DNA of 64,000 nt from Nonomuraea solani (GTDB taxonomy: Bacteria > Actinomycetota > Actinomycetes > Streptosporangiales > Streptosporangiaceae): contig NZ_FNVT01000015.1 of assembly GCF_900108335.1 (NCBI RefSeq), positions 1 through 64,000 of the forward strand, given 5' to 3'. Positions 25,035 through 32,741 of the stretch are shown here, piece by piece. The stretch's first letter is position 1, and every line of letters starts with the position of its first letter. Made by a program: the position numbers and the translations under genes. The notes under the pieces were generated by a model. The model saw only the letters and a list, made by a program, of their open reading frames with translations. It searched no databases and was not told the origin of the DNA.

Positions 25035-25078
25035 TTTGACCGGTATGTCCTTCGGGTAGCCTAACCTACGGTACCGTA
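25035..25078 (+). promoter_or_regulatory. Desaturase promoter with palindromic operator
   Basis: TTTGAC (25035-25040) and TAGCCT (25057-25062) with 16-bp spacing form a promoter. A perfect 12-bp palindrome TACGGTACCGTA (25067-25078) overlaps the expected transcription start. TetR-type fatty-acid regulators bind palindromes like this, so repression by a lipid-responsive TetR is plausible. GAAGGAG precedes the gene's ATG. Confidence 0.6.
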
Positions 25079-25099
25079 ACCTGAAGGAGAAGATCTTTT

Positions 25100-26029
25100 A
25101 TGGCGATGACTCAGACGGAGCTGCTGCACGAGCTCGAGCCCGTGGTCGCCGGGGAGCTCGACCGCCACGAGAAGGTGGCCAAAGAGTGGTTCCCGCACGA
25201 GTACATCCCGTGGAGCGAAGGCCGCAACTTCGACGGCATCTACGGGGGCGAGGCGTGGCAGGACGGCGACTCCAAAATCCCCGAGGCCGCGCGCGTGTCT
25301 CTCATCGTCAATCTCCTGACCGAGGACAACCTGCCCAGCTACCACCACGAGATCGCCACCACGTTCGGCCGCGACGGCGCCTGGGGCACCTGGGTGCACC
25401 GGTGGACGGCCGAGGAGGACCGCCACGGCACCGCCCTGCGCGACTACCTCACCGTCACCCGCGCCGTGGACCCCATCGCGCTGGAGCGGGCCCGCATGGC
25501 GCACATGCAGTCCGGCTTCGTCACCGAGTACGGCACCATGCTCCAGCAGCTCGCCTACGTCTCCTTCCAGGAGCTGGCCACCCGCATCTCCCACCGCAAC
25601 ACCGGCAAGGCGTCCGGTGACGAGGGCTGCGAGCGGCTGCTGGCCAGGATCGCCGCCGACGAGAACCTGCACATGCTCTTCTACCGCAACCTGCTCAAGG
25701 CGGCCTTCGAGCTCGACCCCAACCAGACCATGCGCTCGGTGACCGACGTCGTCACGACGTTCCAGATGCCGGGCCAGGGCATGGAGGGCTTCGCCCGTAA
25801 GTCCCTGATCATCGCGAACGAGGGCATCTACGACCTGCGCCTGCACCTCGACGACGTGCTCATGCCGGTGCTGCGCCAGTGGGCGGTGTTCGACAAGACC
25901 GGGCTGGACGCGGAGGGTGAGCAGGCTCGCGAGGAGCTGTCGGCGTACCTGGCCAAGGCGGACGTGACGGCCGCCAGGTTCGTCGAGCGCCGCGAGGAGC
26001 GCCGCGCCCGCGCCGCCGCCCGCAGGTGA
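25100..26029 (+). CDS. Acyl-[ACP] desaturase (di-iron)
   Basis: The 309-residue soluble protein belongs to the stearoyl-ACP desaturase/DesA family. These enzymes use a di-iron centre, O2 and ferredoxin to introduce a double bond into ACP-linked fatty acids. The iron ligand motifs are visible as LTEDNLPSYHHEI (about 74-86), WTAEEDRHG (about 106-114) and, in the second pair of helices, ARIAADENLHMLFY (about 185-198). Start ATG 25100 has a strong Shine-Dalgarno. The promoter carries a palindromic operator, fitting control by membrane-lipid status. The gene is monocistronic. Confidence 0.93.
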   Translation: MAMTQTELLHELEPVVAGELDRHEKVAKEWFPHEYIPWSEGRNFDGIYGGEAWQDGDSKIPEAARVSLIVNLLTEDNLPSYHHEIATTFGRDGAWGTWVHRWTAEEDRHGTALRDYLTVTRAVDPIALERARMAHMQSGFVTEYGTMLQQLAYVSFQELATRISHRNTGKASGDEGCERLLARIAADENLHMLFYRNLLKAAFELDPNQTMRSVTDVVTTFQMPGQGMEGFARKSLIIANEGIYDLRLHLDDVLMPVLRQWAVFDKTGLDAEGEQAREELSAYLAKADVTAARFVERREERRARAAARR

Positions 26030-26096
26030 CCCTCTGATCATGCGCCGCTGACCTGGTGGCCCGCGTAGTGGCTGGGACGTGGGAAGATCCTGCCCC

Positions 26097-26225
26097 ATGG
26101 ATCTCCCCGCCCAGCCGCTCATCTGGGTCGCCACGAGCCTCCGACGATCGATAGGGAGTACCCGGGCGGTCCCCGCGGCCGGTGAAAAGGCCCTCCCCGA
26201 ACGGCAAAGCCTGTGCGCCTCTTGA
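26097..26225 (+). other. Short ORF or structured leader upstream of FMN reductase
   Basis: The 268-bp gap 26030-26297 holds a 42-codon frame (MDLPAQPLIW onwards) with no recognisable domain and no good ribosome binding site. The same stretch continues into GC-rich segments able to pair (GCGGCC/GGCC near 26180-26195) and a hairpin directly before the FMN reductase start (GGTTCCCGG, loop, CCGGAACC near 26263-26284). It could be a 5' leader with regulatory structure rather than a gene. I cannot assign it to a known riboswitch class. Confidence 0.25.
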
Positions 26226-26297
26226 CCCGCAGATGGTCTTGGACATTGGCGGCATCGGGCAGGTTCCCGGTAACACCGGAACCCCTGGGGAGCAAGG

Positions 26298-26975
26298 GTG
26301 AAAATCATCGGGATCGCCGCCAGTCTCCACGCGGGGTCTTTCATCAACAGATTGCTGGACGCGGCGGGCGGTGAGCTGCCGGACGGCGTCGGGTTCGAGG
26401 TCTGGCAGGGACTGGGCGAGATCCCGCCGTGCGTCCCGGGGCCCGTCCCGCGCACGGCACGCGAGCTGATCGCGCTGGTCGCGGCGGGCGACGCGGTGCT
26501 GCTGACCGCTCCCGAGCACAGCCTGCTGCCGCCCGAGCTGACGTACGCGCTGGACTGGATGGCGGCGGGCCAGGGGCTGTCGGGCCGGCACGTGGCGGTG
26601 ATGAGCGCGAGCGCGCGGGCCTGTGGGGCGATGTGGGCGCAGGCGGAGCTCTATAAGCAGCTCCAGGGGGCCGGAGCCGTCGTTTCGGGGGCGGAGCTGG
26701 TGATCTCGCCCGCCTGCCCGCACTTCGACGAGAACGGCCGTCTGACGGCTCCTGAGCTGCGGGCGCAGGTGCGGGCGGTGGTCGGCCGGCTCTGCCCGGC
26801 CAAGGTCATGGAACCGGCCAAGGTCATGGAACCGGTCAAGGTGATGGAGCCGGCGAAGGTGTGCGAACCGGCGAAGGTCATGGAGCCCGCCAAGGTGCTG
26901 GAGCCGGCCATGGTCATGGAGCCGGCGCTGTCGCTGCGATCGGCTCCGGTTCTGGAGCCCGCTCTGTCAGTCTGA
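26298..26975 (+). CDS. NADPH-dependent FMN reductase-like protein with repeat tail
   Basis: The 225-residue protein starts with a flavodoxin-like NAD(P)H:FMN reductase/SsuE-type domain (about 1-165). The phosphate loop region is IGIAASLHAGSF (about 4-15), and the LLTAPEHSLLPPELTYALDWM segment replaces the usual P-E-Y-N-x-S flavin motif with PEHSLLPP. The last 60 residues are ten hexapeptide units related to P-A-K-V-M-E, encoded by 18-bp repeats that run exactly to the stop codon. I know no member of this family with such a tail. The start is the GTG at 26298 after GGGGAGCAAGG. Possible roles are flavin or quinone reduction; the tail may mediate association or be neutral. Confidence 0.8.
   Translation: MKIIGIAASLHAGSFINRLLDAAGGELPDGVGFEVWQGLGEIPPCVPGPVPRTARELIALVAAGDAVLLTAPEHSLLPPELTYALDWMAAGQGLSGRHVAVMSASARACGAMWAQAELYKQLQGAGAVVSGAELVISPACPHFDENGRLTAPELRAQVRAVVGRLCPAKVMEPAKVMEPVKVMEPAKVCEPAKVMEPAKVLEPAMVMEPALSLRSAPVLEPALSV
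26796..26975 (+). repeat. Ten 18-bp minisatellite units ending at a stop codon
   Basis: Units of CCGGCCAAGGTCATGGAA-type start at 26796 and every 18 bp to 26975. The first seven are well conserved (Pro-Ala-Lys-Val-Met-Glu with Val, Cys, Leu and Met variants), and the last three are degenerate. The tenth unit carries the TGA. The array is entirely in frame. Confidence 0.95.
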
Positions 26976-27101
26976 CCCTTCGGGAAGCCGCGGGCCCGGC
27001 TCCAGGTCCCGAACGTCCATGGAGCCGTCGCAGCCGGTCAGCGATCCCGGCGGACGCGTATAGGGCTGGGCGGCGCCGGGGAGAATCTTCTCCTCCGTCA
27101 C
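26967..27101 (-). CDS. Possible small protein coupled to the DinB-like gene
   Basis: A 44-codon frame (begins VTEEKILPG, ends RLPEGSD) starts at a GTG that overlaps the stop of the upstream DinB-like gene as GTGA, with GAGG 5 bp before it. This is the same coupling seen in genuine operons nearby. It contains one Cys and no domain I recognise, and its end overlaps the convergent FMN reductase stop by 9 bp. It may be a real small protein or chance. Confidence 0.35.
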   Translation of the reverse strand: MTEEKILPGAAQPYTRPPGSLTGCDGSMDVRDLEPGPRLPEGSD

Positions 27102-27721
27102 ACACGGTCCTCGATCTCCCAGAGGTGGTCGATGACGTGCCAGGCGACGCGCCGCAGCGCGTAGCGGGGCGGCCACGAGGTGGCCAGGGGCGGCTCCCAG
27201 GGGCGCGACAGCACGCCGGTCAGCTCGGCCCGCATCGCCGCCCGGTCTTCGGGCGATTTATACGGCTTGTGACGGACGCCGACCATCCGGGCGTAGGAGC
27301 GCTCGGCCTCCGTCACGTGATCCACGATCTTCGTACGGTCGCGCCCACCCCCGCGCGGCCCCTTGCGCAGCTCCTCGGGCGAGACGGCGGCGACCTCGTC
27401 GAACACGTCCCAGGCCGCGAGCAGCACGGCCACCTGCCGCTCGGCCTCGGCGCCCGGCAGCGGTTCGAGGTCCAGTCCCGGCACCTCGTACGGCACGCCG
27501 AAGTCCGTCGTCGCCGACCCCGGCACCCGGGTCACCACCTCGGGGTCCCCGGGCTCGAACGTCAGCCCCGCCCGGTCGGTGATCACCCGGTAGCGGGGCA
27601 CGTAGTCCATGAGCCGGGAGATGGCCGCCTCCTCGCCCTTGCCGATCCGGCACCAGCCGGGCCAGTCGAGCGAGCAGGCGAACACCTTCTTCGGGCCGGT
27701 CTCCAGGTAAACGCGGTTCAT
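27098..27721 (-). CDS. DinB-like hypothetical protein
   Basis: The 207-residue protein ends with RRVAWHVIDHLWEIEDR, where two His residues and flanking helices resemble the metal site of the DinB/YfiT four-helix-bundle superfamily; those proteins often act as thiol-dependent transferases. The N-terminal third (LDWPGWCRIGKGEEAAI) is found in actinobacterial conserved hypotheticals of this type. The function is not known. The ATG at 27721 is chosen because a CAGGCT hexamer ends 7 bp upstream; an ATG seven codons earlier is in frame. Confidence 0.65.
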   Translation of the reverse strand: MNRVYLETGPKKVFACSLDWPGWCRIGKGEEAAISRLMDYVPRYRVITDRAGLTFEPGDPEVVTRVPGSATTDFGVPYEVPGLDLEPLPGAEAERQVAVLLAAWDVFDEVAAVSPEELRKGPRGGGRDRTKIVDHVTEAERSYARMVGVRHKPYKSPEDRAAMRAELTGVLSRPWEPPLATSWPPRYALRRVAWHVIDHLWEIEDRV

Positions 27722-27763
27722 GGCACCGAGCCTGCCACGCATACCTGTCAGCGGCCGTCAGGT

Positions 27764-28543
27764 TCAGATCATGTCGATGAGGTCGGCCACCGAGTCGACG
27801 ATCAGGGACGGACGGTAGGGGAAGCGGTCGATCTCGTGACGCTGCGTGACGCCGGTCAGGACGAGGATCGTGAACAGGCCCGCCTCCATGCCGGAGACGA
27901 TGTCGGTGTCCATGCGGTCGCCGATCATGGCGGTGGTCTCGCTGTGGCCGTCGATCTCGTTGAGTGCGCTGCGCATCATGCGGGGGTTGGGCTTGCCCAC
28001 GAAGTAGGGGGCGACCCCGGTGGCCTTGGTGATGAGGGCGGCCACGGCGCCACAGGCCGGCAGGGAGCCCTCGGTGGAGGGGCCGATCGGGTCGGGGTTG
28101 GTGGCGATGAAGCGGGCGCCGCCCTCGATGAGCCGGATGGCGCGGGTGATCTGGGTGAAGCTGTAGGTGCGGGTCTCGCCGAGCACCACGTAGTCGGGGT
28201 CGAGATCGGTCAGGATGTAGCCGACCTCGTGCAGCGCGGTGGTCAGGCCGGCCTCGCCGATCACGTAGGCCGAGCCGCCCGCCCGCTGGTCGTCGAGGAA
28301 CTGGGCGGTGGCCAGCGCGGACGTCCAGATGGACTCGGCGGGGACGACGAGGCCCGCGCCCGCCAGGCGGACCGAAAGGTCGCGCTGGGTGTAGATCGAG
28401 TTGTTGGTCAGCACCCTGAACTTCTTGTCCGATTCGCTGAGCCGCTTGATGAATTCGTCCGCACCGGGGATGGGCCGGCCCTCGTGCACCAGGACGCCGT
28501 CCATGTCGGACAACCAGGAATCGATCCGCTTACGCTCAGTCAC
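27764..28543 (-). CDS. NagD/HAD-IIA family phosphatase
   Basis: The 259-residue protein has HAD motif I LSDMDGVLVHEG (about 9-20), motif II LTNNSIYT, a C2-type cap domain, motif III Lys in FVGKPNPRMM (about 178) and motif IV MIGDRMDTDIVSG. This order with the C2 cap identifies the NagD/phosphoglycolate-4-nitrophenyl phosphatase group, which dephosphorylates small metabolites such as nucleotide or sugar phosphates. The GTG at 28543 is preceded by TACGAT 6 bp upstream; longer readings have no support. Confidence 0.92.
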   Translation of the reverse strand: MTERKRIDSWLSDMDGVLVHEGRPIPGADEFIKRLSESDKKFRVLTNNSIYTQRDLSVRLAGAGLVVPAESIWTSALATAQFLDDQRAGGSAYVIGEAGLTTALHEVGYILTDLDPDYVVLGETRTYSFTQITRAIRLIEGGARFIATNPDPIGPSTEGSLPACGAVAALITKATGVAPYFVGKPNPRMMRSALNEIDGHSETTAMIGDRMDTDIVSGMEAGLFTILVLTGVTQRHEIDRFPYRPSLIVDSVADLIDMI

Positions 28544-28549
28544 CCGCCC

Positions 28550-28555
28550 ATCGTA
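28550..28555 (-). promoter_or_regulatory. Leaderless -10 element of the NagD-like gene
   Basis: On the minus strand TACGAT is followed by 6 bp and then the GTG start, with no Shine-Dalgarno. Confidence 0.55.
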
Positions 28556-28595
28556 CCGAGCGTGCCTTGTCGACTTACGGCCCGGTGGATGAACA

Positions 28596-29792
28596 ATGTT
28601 CTTCATGGCGTTCACCGAATCCGCACAGGACATGCGAGACGAACTCGTCCAGCTCCGGCACTCCCTGCACACCACCCCCGAACTCGGGCTGCACCTGCCG
28701 CGCACCCAGGAGAAGGTTCTGGCGGCGCTGGAGGGGCTGCCGCTGGAGATCACCACGGGCGAGACGCTCAGCTCGGTCACCGCCGTGCTGCGGGGCGGCC
28801 GGCCGGGCCCCGCGGTGCTGCTGCGGGGCGACATGGACGCCCTGCCGGTGACCGAGAAGAACGATCTGCCCTACGTCTCCCAGTTGCCCGGGCAGATGCA
28901 CGCGTGCGGGCACGACCTGCACACCGCGATGCTGGCGGGCGCGGCGCACCTGCTGAGCGCGCGGCGGGAGGAGCTGGCCGGTGACGTGATCTTCATGTTC
29001 CAGCCGGGCGAGGAGGGCCACGAGGGCGCCAAGCACATGATCGGCGAGGGCGTGCTGGACGCGGCGGGCGCGCGGCCCGTGGCGGCGTACGGGATGCACG
29101 TGGTGTCGGCGATGTTGCCGATCGGCCTGTTCACGTCGCGGCCGGGGCCGATCATGGCGGCGGCCGACACGTTCCGCGTGACGGTGAAGGGGCGTGGCGG
29201 GCACGGGTCGAGCCCGCACCGGTCGCTGGACCCGATCCAGGCGGGCTGCGAGATGGTGGCGGCGCTGCAGACGATGGTGACCAGGACGTTCGACGTGTTC
29301 GACCCGGTCGTGGTGACGGTGGGCAGTTTCCACGGCGGGTCGGCCGACAACGTGATCCCCGACGACGCCCGGTTCGAGGCGACCGTGCGGACCTTCAGCA
29401 AGGGCAACCGCACGCTGGTCAAGCGGCGGCTGGTGGAGGTCGTGCAGGGCATCGCGGCGGCGCACGGGCTGTCGGTGGATGCGTCGTTCGGGATGGGCTA
29501 CCCGGTGACGGTCAACGACGAGAGCGAGGCCGATTTCGTGGGCAGGACGGCCGACGAGTTGTTCGGTCCTGGGCGCTACATGGTGACGCCGCAGCCGGTG
29601 ATGGGCTCGGAGGACTTCTCGTACGTGCTGGAGAACGTGCCGGGGGCGTTCGTGTTCCTGGGCGCGTGCCCGCCCGACCGTGACCCGGCCACCGCGCCCT
29701 ACAACCACTCCCCCGAGGCGATGTTCGACGACGCGGTGCTGCCGGACGGGGCGGCGCTCTACGCCACGCTGGCGCACGCCCGGCTGTCCTGA
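28596..29792 (+). CDS. M20-family amidohydrolase
   Basis: The 398-residue protein belongs to the M20D peptidase/amidohydrolase group (hippurate hydrolase, indole-acetyl-amino-acid hydrolase, N-acyl-amino-acid deacylase). The metal-binding motifs are RGDMDALPV (about 72-80), the MHACGHDLHTAM segment with Cys and His ligands (about 101-112), EEGHEGAKHM and, near the C-terminus, GSEDFSYV; a dimerisation insert lies in between. It cleaves an N-acyl or peptide bond of a small amide. Start 28596 has GGTGGA 7 bp upstream; an ATG three codons later is possible. It is followed after 1 bp by an alcohol dehydrogenase, suggesting a two-gene operon. Confidence 0.92.
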   Translation: MFFMAFTESAQDMRDELVQLRHSLHTTPELGLHLPRTQEKVLAALEGLPLEITTGETLSSVTAVLRGGRPGPAVLLRGDMDALPVTEKNDLPYVSQLPGQMHACGHDLHTAMLAGAAHLLSARREELAGDVIFMFQPGEEGHEGAKHMIGEGVLDAAGARPVAAYGMHVVSAMLPIGLFTSRPGPIMAAADTFRVTVKGRGGHGSSPHRSLDPIQAGCEMVAALQTMVTRTFDVFDPVVVTVGSFHGGSADNVIPDDARFEATVRTFSKGNRTLVKRRLVEVVQGIAAAHGLSVDASFGMGYPVTVNDESEADFVGRTADELFGPGRYMVTPQPVMGSEDFSYVLENVPGAFVFLGACPPDRDPATAPYNHSPEAMFDDAVLPDGAALYATLAHARLS

Positions 29793-29793
29793 C

Positions 29794-30759
29794 GTGCGCG
29801 CCTGGGTGGTCGACCGGCCGGGGCCGATGGCGTCCCGGCCGCTGGCGCTCATCGAGCGGGAGGTGCCGGAGCCGGGGCCGGGCGAGGTCCTCGTACGGGT
29901 GGAGGCGTGCGGCGTGTGCCGTACCGACCTGCACCTGGCGGAGGGCGACCTGGCCCCGCGGCGGCCCCGCACCTCTCCCGGCCACCAGGCGGTCGGCCGG
30001 GTGGAGGGCACGGGCGAGCGGGTGGGGGTCGCGTGGCTGCGCTCCACCTGCGGCACGTGCCCCTACTGCCGCCGGGGGATGGAGAACCTCTGTCCCTCGT
30101 CGGCGTACACGGGGTGGGACGCGGACGGCGGGTACGCCGACTATCTGGTCGCGCCGGCGGACTACGTCCATCCCCTGCCGGGCGACGTGCCCGCCGAGCG
30201 GCTGGCGCCGCTGCTGTGCGCCGGGATCATCGGCTACCGGGCGCTGGCGCGCTGTGACCTGCCCGCCGGGGGGCGGCTGGGGATCTACGGGTTCGGGGCG
30301 TCGGCCCATCTGACCGCGCAGGCCGCGATCGCCCAGGGCGCCGTCGTGCACGCGGTCACCCGGTCGGCGGCCTCCCGGGAGCTGGCGCTGGAACTGGGCG
30401 CCGCCTCGGCGGGCGACCGGCCGCCGGAGCCGCTGGACGCGGCCATCCTGTTCGCGCCGGTGGGCGATCTGGTGCCGGCCGCGCTGGAGGCGCTCGACCG
30501 GGGCGGGACCCTGGCGATCGCCGGGATCCACCTCACCGACGTCCCGGTGCTGAACTACGAGCGGCACCTGTTCCAGGAGCGCACGCTGCGCAGCGTCACC
30601 GCCAACACGCGGGCCGACGGGCGGGCCTACCTGGAGCTGGCCCTGGCGCACCCGCCGCGGGTGACGACCGTGCCCTATCCGTTCGAGGAGGCCGGGCGGG
30701 CGCTGGCCGATCTGGCTGCGGGGCAGGTCAACGGGGCCGCGGTTTTGGTCAAGGATTGA
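29794..30759 (+). CDS. Zinc-dependent alcohol dehydrogenase (MDR)
   Basis: The 321-residue medium-chain dehydrogenase has catalytic zinc ligands in GVCRTDLH (Cys near 37) and GHQAVGRVEG. The structural zinc loop is CGTCPYCRRGMENLC (about 85-99) with all four cysteines, and the Rossmann glycine motif is GIYGFGASAH (about 164-173). It resembles the AdhA-like branch that lacks part of the usual loop and is a little short. It would oxidise or reduce alcohols/aldehydes with NAD(P). The GTG at 29794 is 1 bp after the amidohydrolase stop. Confidence 0.9.
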   Translation: MRAWVVDRPGPMASRPLALIEREVPEPGPGEVLVRVEACGVCRTDLHLAEGDLAPRRPRTSPGHQAVGRVEGTGERVGVAWLRSTCGTCPYCRRGMENLCPSSAYTGWDADGGYADYLVAPADYVHPLPGDVPAERLAPLLCAGIIGYRALARCDLPAGGRLGIYGFGASAHLTAQAAIAQGAVVHAVTRSAASRELALELGAASAGDRPPEPLDAAILFAPVGDLVPAALEALDRGGTLAIAGIHLTDVPVLNYERHLFQERTLRSVTANTRADGRAYLELALAHPPRVTTVPYPFEEAGRALADLAAGQVNGAAVLVKD

Positions 30760-30839
30760 GCTGACACTTGATGGCGCTTAGCACCACTTCGTACACTGAT
30801 GAAGGAAAGTTACATTAACCTCACAACCTCTGGAGATTA

Positions 30840-30868
30840 TTGACGCTGGTGTGGCGCGATCGTAGTGT
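30840..30868 (+). promoter_or_regulatory. Promoter of the Opp operon
   Basis: TTGACG and TAGTGT with exactly 17-bp spacing form the best housekeeping promoter in the window, about 38 bp before the binding-protein ATG, which has CCGGAG upstream. The flanking 30760-30905 region is comparatively AT-rich and contains no gene. Confidence 0.75.
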
Positions 30869-30905
30869 CCCGGTCAATCCCTAGAGACATCCCCCGGAGC
30901 GGCAA

Positions 30906-32738
30906 ATGAAGCGACTGGCAGCGGTAGTGGCGTTGCTGGGCCTTGCCACCGCGACTGCGGCGTGCAGCGGTGGTTCCACCAACAAGTCCGGCGGCTCGGG
31001 CGGTGGTGGCGGCGGGCTCTTCACCACGATCGACGTGAACAGGCCGGGCCTTGAGGCGACGGCGCCGGCGAACCCGTACAACCCCAAGGGCAACTCCTTC
31101 CCTGGGTACAGCTCGATGAAGCTCGGCTGGGTCGTGAACCACCTGACCGACCCCAACAAGGCCCTGCCCGGCATCGCGGCGAGCTGGGAGATCGCGGAGG
31201 ACAACTCCGCCATCACCCTGAAGCTGCAGCCGAACGCCAAGTGGTCCGACGGCAAGCCGGTCACCGCCGAGGACGTCAAGATGTCCATCGGCATCGCCTA
31301 CACCCAGGGCAGCACCGCCTTCTCGGTGACGCCGGGCGCGGCCGGCGCGGCCGCTGAGGTCACGGTCGTCGACCCGCAGACCGTCAAGATCACGCAGGAC
31401 ATGGCCAGCCCCAGTCCGAAGTTCGCCCGCGGCGTGCTCGACACCACCGTCCTGCCCGCCCACGTGTGGAGCAGCGTGCTGCCCGCCGACTTCTGGGACA
31501 AGCTGAAGGCCGCCCGCGGTGATGGCGCCGACGCCGAGAAGGCCCGCGAGGAGGTCACCGCGCTCGGCGAGAAGGTGATCGCCTTCGCCCCGCCGAAGGA
31601 CGTCTCCGCCGGCCCGTTCGTGCTGGAGCGGGTGAACCCCTCCGAGGCGCTGCTGGTCAAGAACAAGCACTTCTTCAACGCCGCCAACGTCGCGCCGGCG
31701 CAGGTGAAGTTCCTCAACTACACCGGCAACGAGCAGATCTGGACGTACCTGACGTCGGGCAAGCTCGACCACGCCGGCTTCACCGCCGCCCCGACGGACG
31801 TCATGAACCGGATCAAGGCGGCCTCCGGCAACGAGGTCATCAAGGGCTTCTCACCGGTCGCGGTGGGCCTGGCGTTCAACCAGTCCAAGAAGCCGTACGA
31901 CAACGTGCACGTGCGCAGGGGCCTGGCCCACCTGATCGACCGCGAGCAGGTCACCAAGGTCGCCTCGCCCGAGGGCGGCACGGCGGCGGTGACCACCAGC
32001 GGCATCCACCAGAAGGCCGCGCAGGCGTGGATCCCCGACACGCTGCCGAAGCTGGAGCCGTACACGGCGGACGTGGCCAAGGCCGAGGAGGAGTTCAAGC
32101 AGGCCGGCCTGACCAAGAAGGACGGCAAGTGGACCCTCGCGGACGGGACGCCGTGGAAGGTATCCATGCACGCCCCGGCCGGCTTCTCCGACTGGCTGTC
32201 CGCGCAGGAGAACATCAAGAGCCAGCTCGTCAAGGCCGGCGTGGACGCCGAGGTCGTGACGACCGCCGACTACCCGCTCTACCTGGAGGAGCTGGCGGCG
32301 GGCAAGTACGACGCCGGCTTCTGGCTGATGGCGCTCGGCCCCGCGCCGTACGACATCTTCCAGCGCCTCTACGGCGCCTCCAACGGCTGGACCAACGTCG
32401 CGGGTAAGGTCAAGCACAGTGACGCCGGCAAGGCCGGCAACTGGATGGGCGGCCCCGAGGAGATCGAGGTCGACGGCACCAAGATCAACCCCGGCGAGCT
32501 CACCGGCAAGCTGAACTCCGCCAAGGAGGAAGAGGCCAAGCCGATCATGGCTCAGCTCGCCCAGGCGGCCAACCAGGACCTTCCCGTCATCCAGCTCTGG
32601 GACTACGTCAACACCCAGTTCGTGAACAACAGCCGGTTCACCGGCTATCCCAAGGACGACGAGCTCCTGCGCATGGGCACCGGCGTGCTCCCGTCGGGCG
32701 TGTGGATCCAGCAGGGCCTGATCAAGGCGAAGCAGTAG
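30906..32738 (+). CDS. Peptide/nickel-type ABC substrate-binding lipoprotein
   Basis: The 610-residue protein has a lipoprotein signal (MKRLAAVVALLGLATATAAC, lipid-modified Cys near residue 20) and a family-5 extracellular solute-binding (SBP_bac_5, OppA/DppA) domain. The LAGIAASWEI-like and KPVTAEDVKMSIG segments are characteristic of that fold. It captures its ligand outside the membrane and delivers it to the OppBC-like permeases encoded next. Its neighbours NamZ, MurQ and a beta-lactamase-fold hydrolase make muropeptides or wall peptides a plausible ligand. It is the first gene of an operon of at least six genes. Confidence 0.93.
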   Translation: MKRLAAVVALLGLATATAACSGGSTNKSGGSGGGGGGLFTTIDVNRPGLEATAPANPYNPKGNSFPGYSSMKLGWVVNHLTDPNKALPGIAASWEIAEDNSAITLKLQPNAKWSDGKPVTAEDVKMSIGIAYTQGSTAFSVTPGAAGAAAEVTVVDPQTVKITQDMASPSPKFARGVLDTTVLPAHVWSSVLPADFWDKLKAARGDGADAEKAREEVTALGEKVIAFAPPKDVSAGPFVLERVNPSEALLVKNKHFFNAANVAPAQVKFLNYTGNEQIWTYLTSGKLDHAGFTAAPTDVMNRIKAASGNEVIKGFSPVAVGLAFNQSKKPYDNVHVRRGLAHLIDREQVTKVASPEGGTAAVTTSGIHQKAAQAWIPDTLPKLEPYTADVAKAEEEFKQAGLTKKDGKWTLADGTPWKVSMHAPAGFSDWLSAQENIKSQLVKAGVDAEVVTTADYPLYLEELAAGKYDAGFWLMALGPAPYDIFQRLYGASNGWTNVAGKVKHSDAGKAGNWMGGPEEIEVDGTKINPGELTGKLNSAKEEEAKPIMAQLAQAANQDLPVIQLWDYVNTQFVNNSRFTGYPKDDELLRMGTGVLPSGVWIQQGLIKAKQ

Positions 32739-32741
32739 CCT

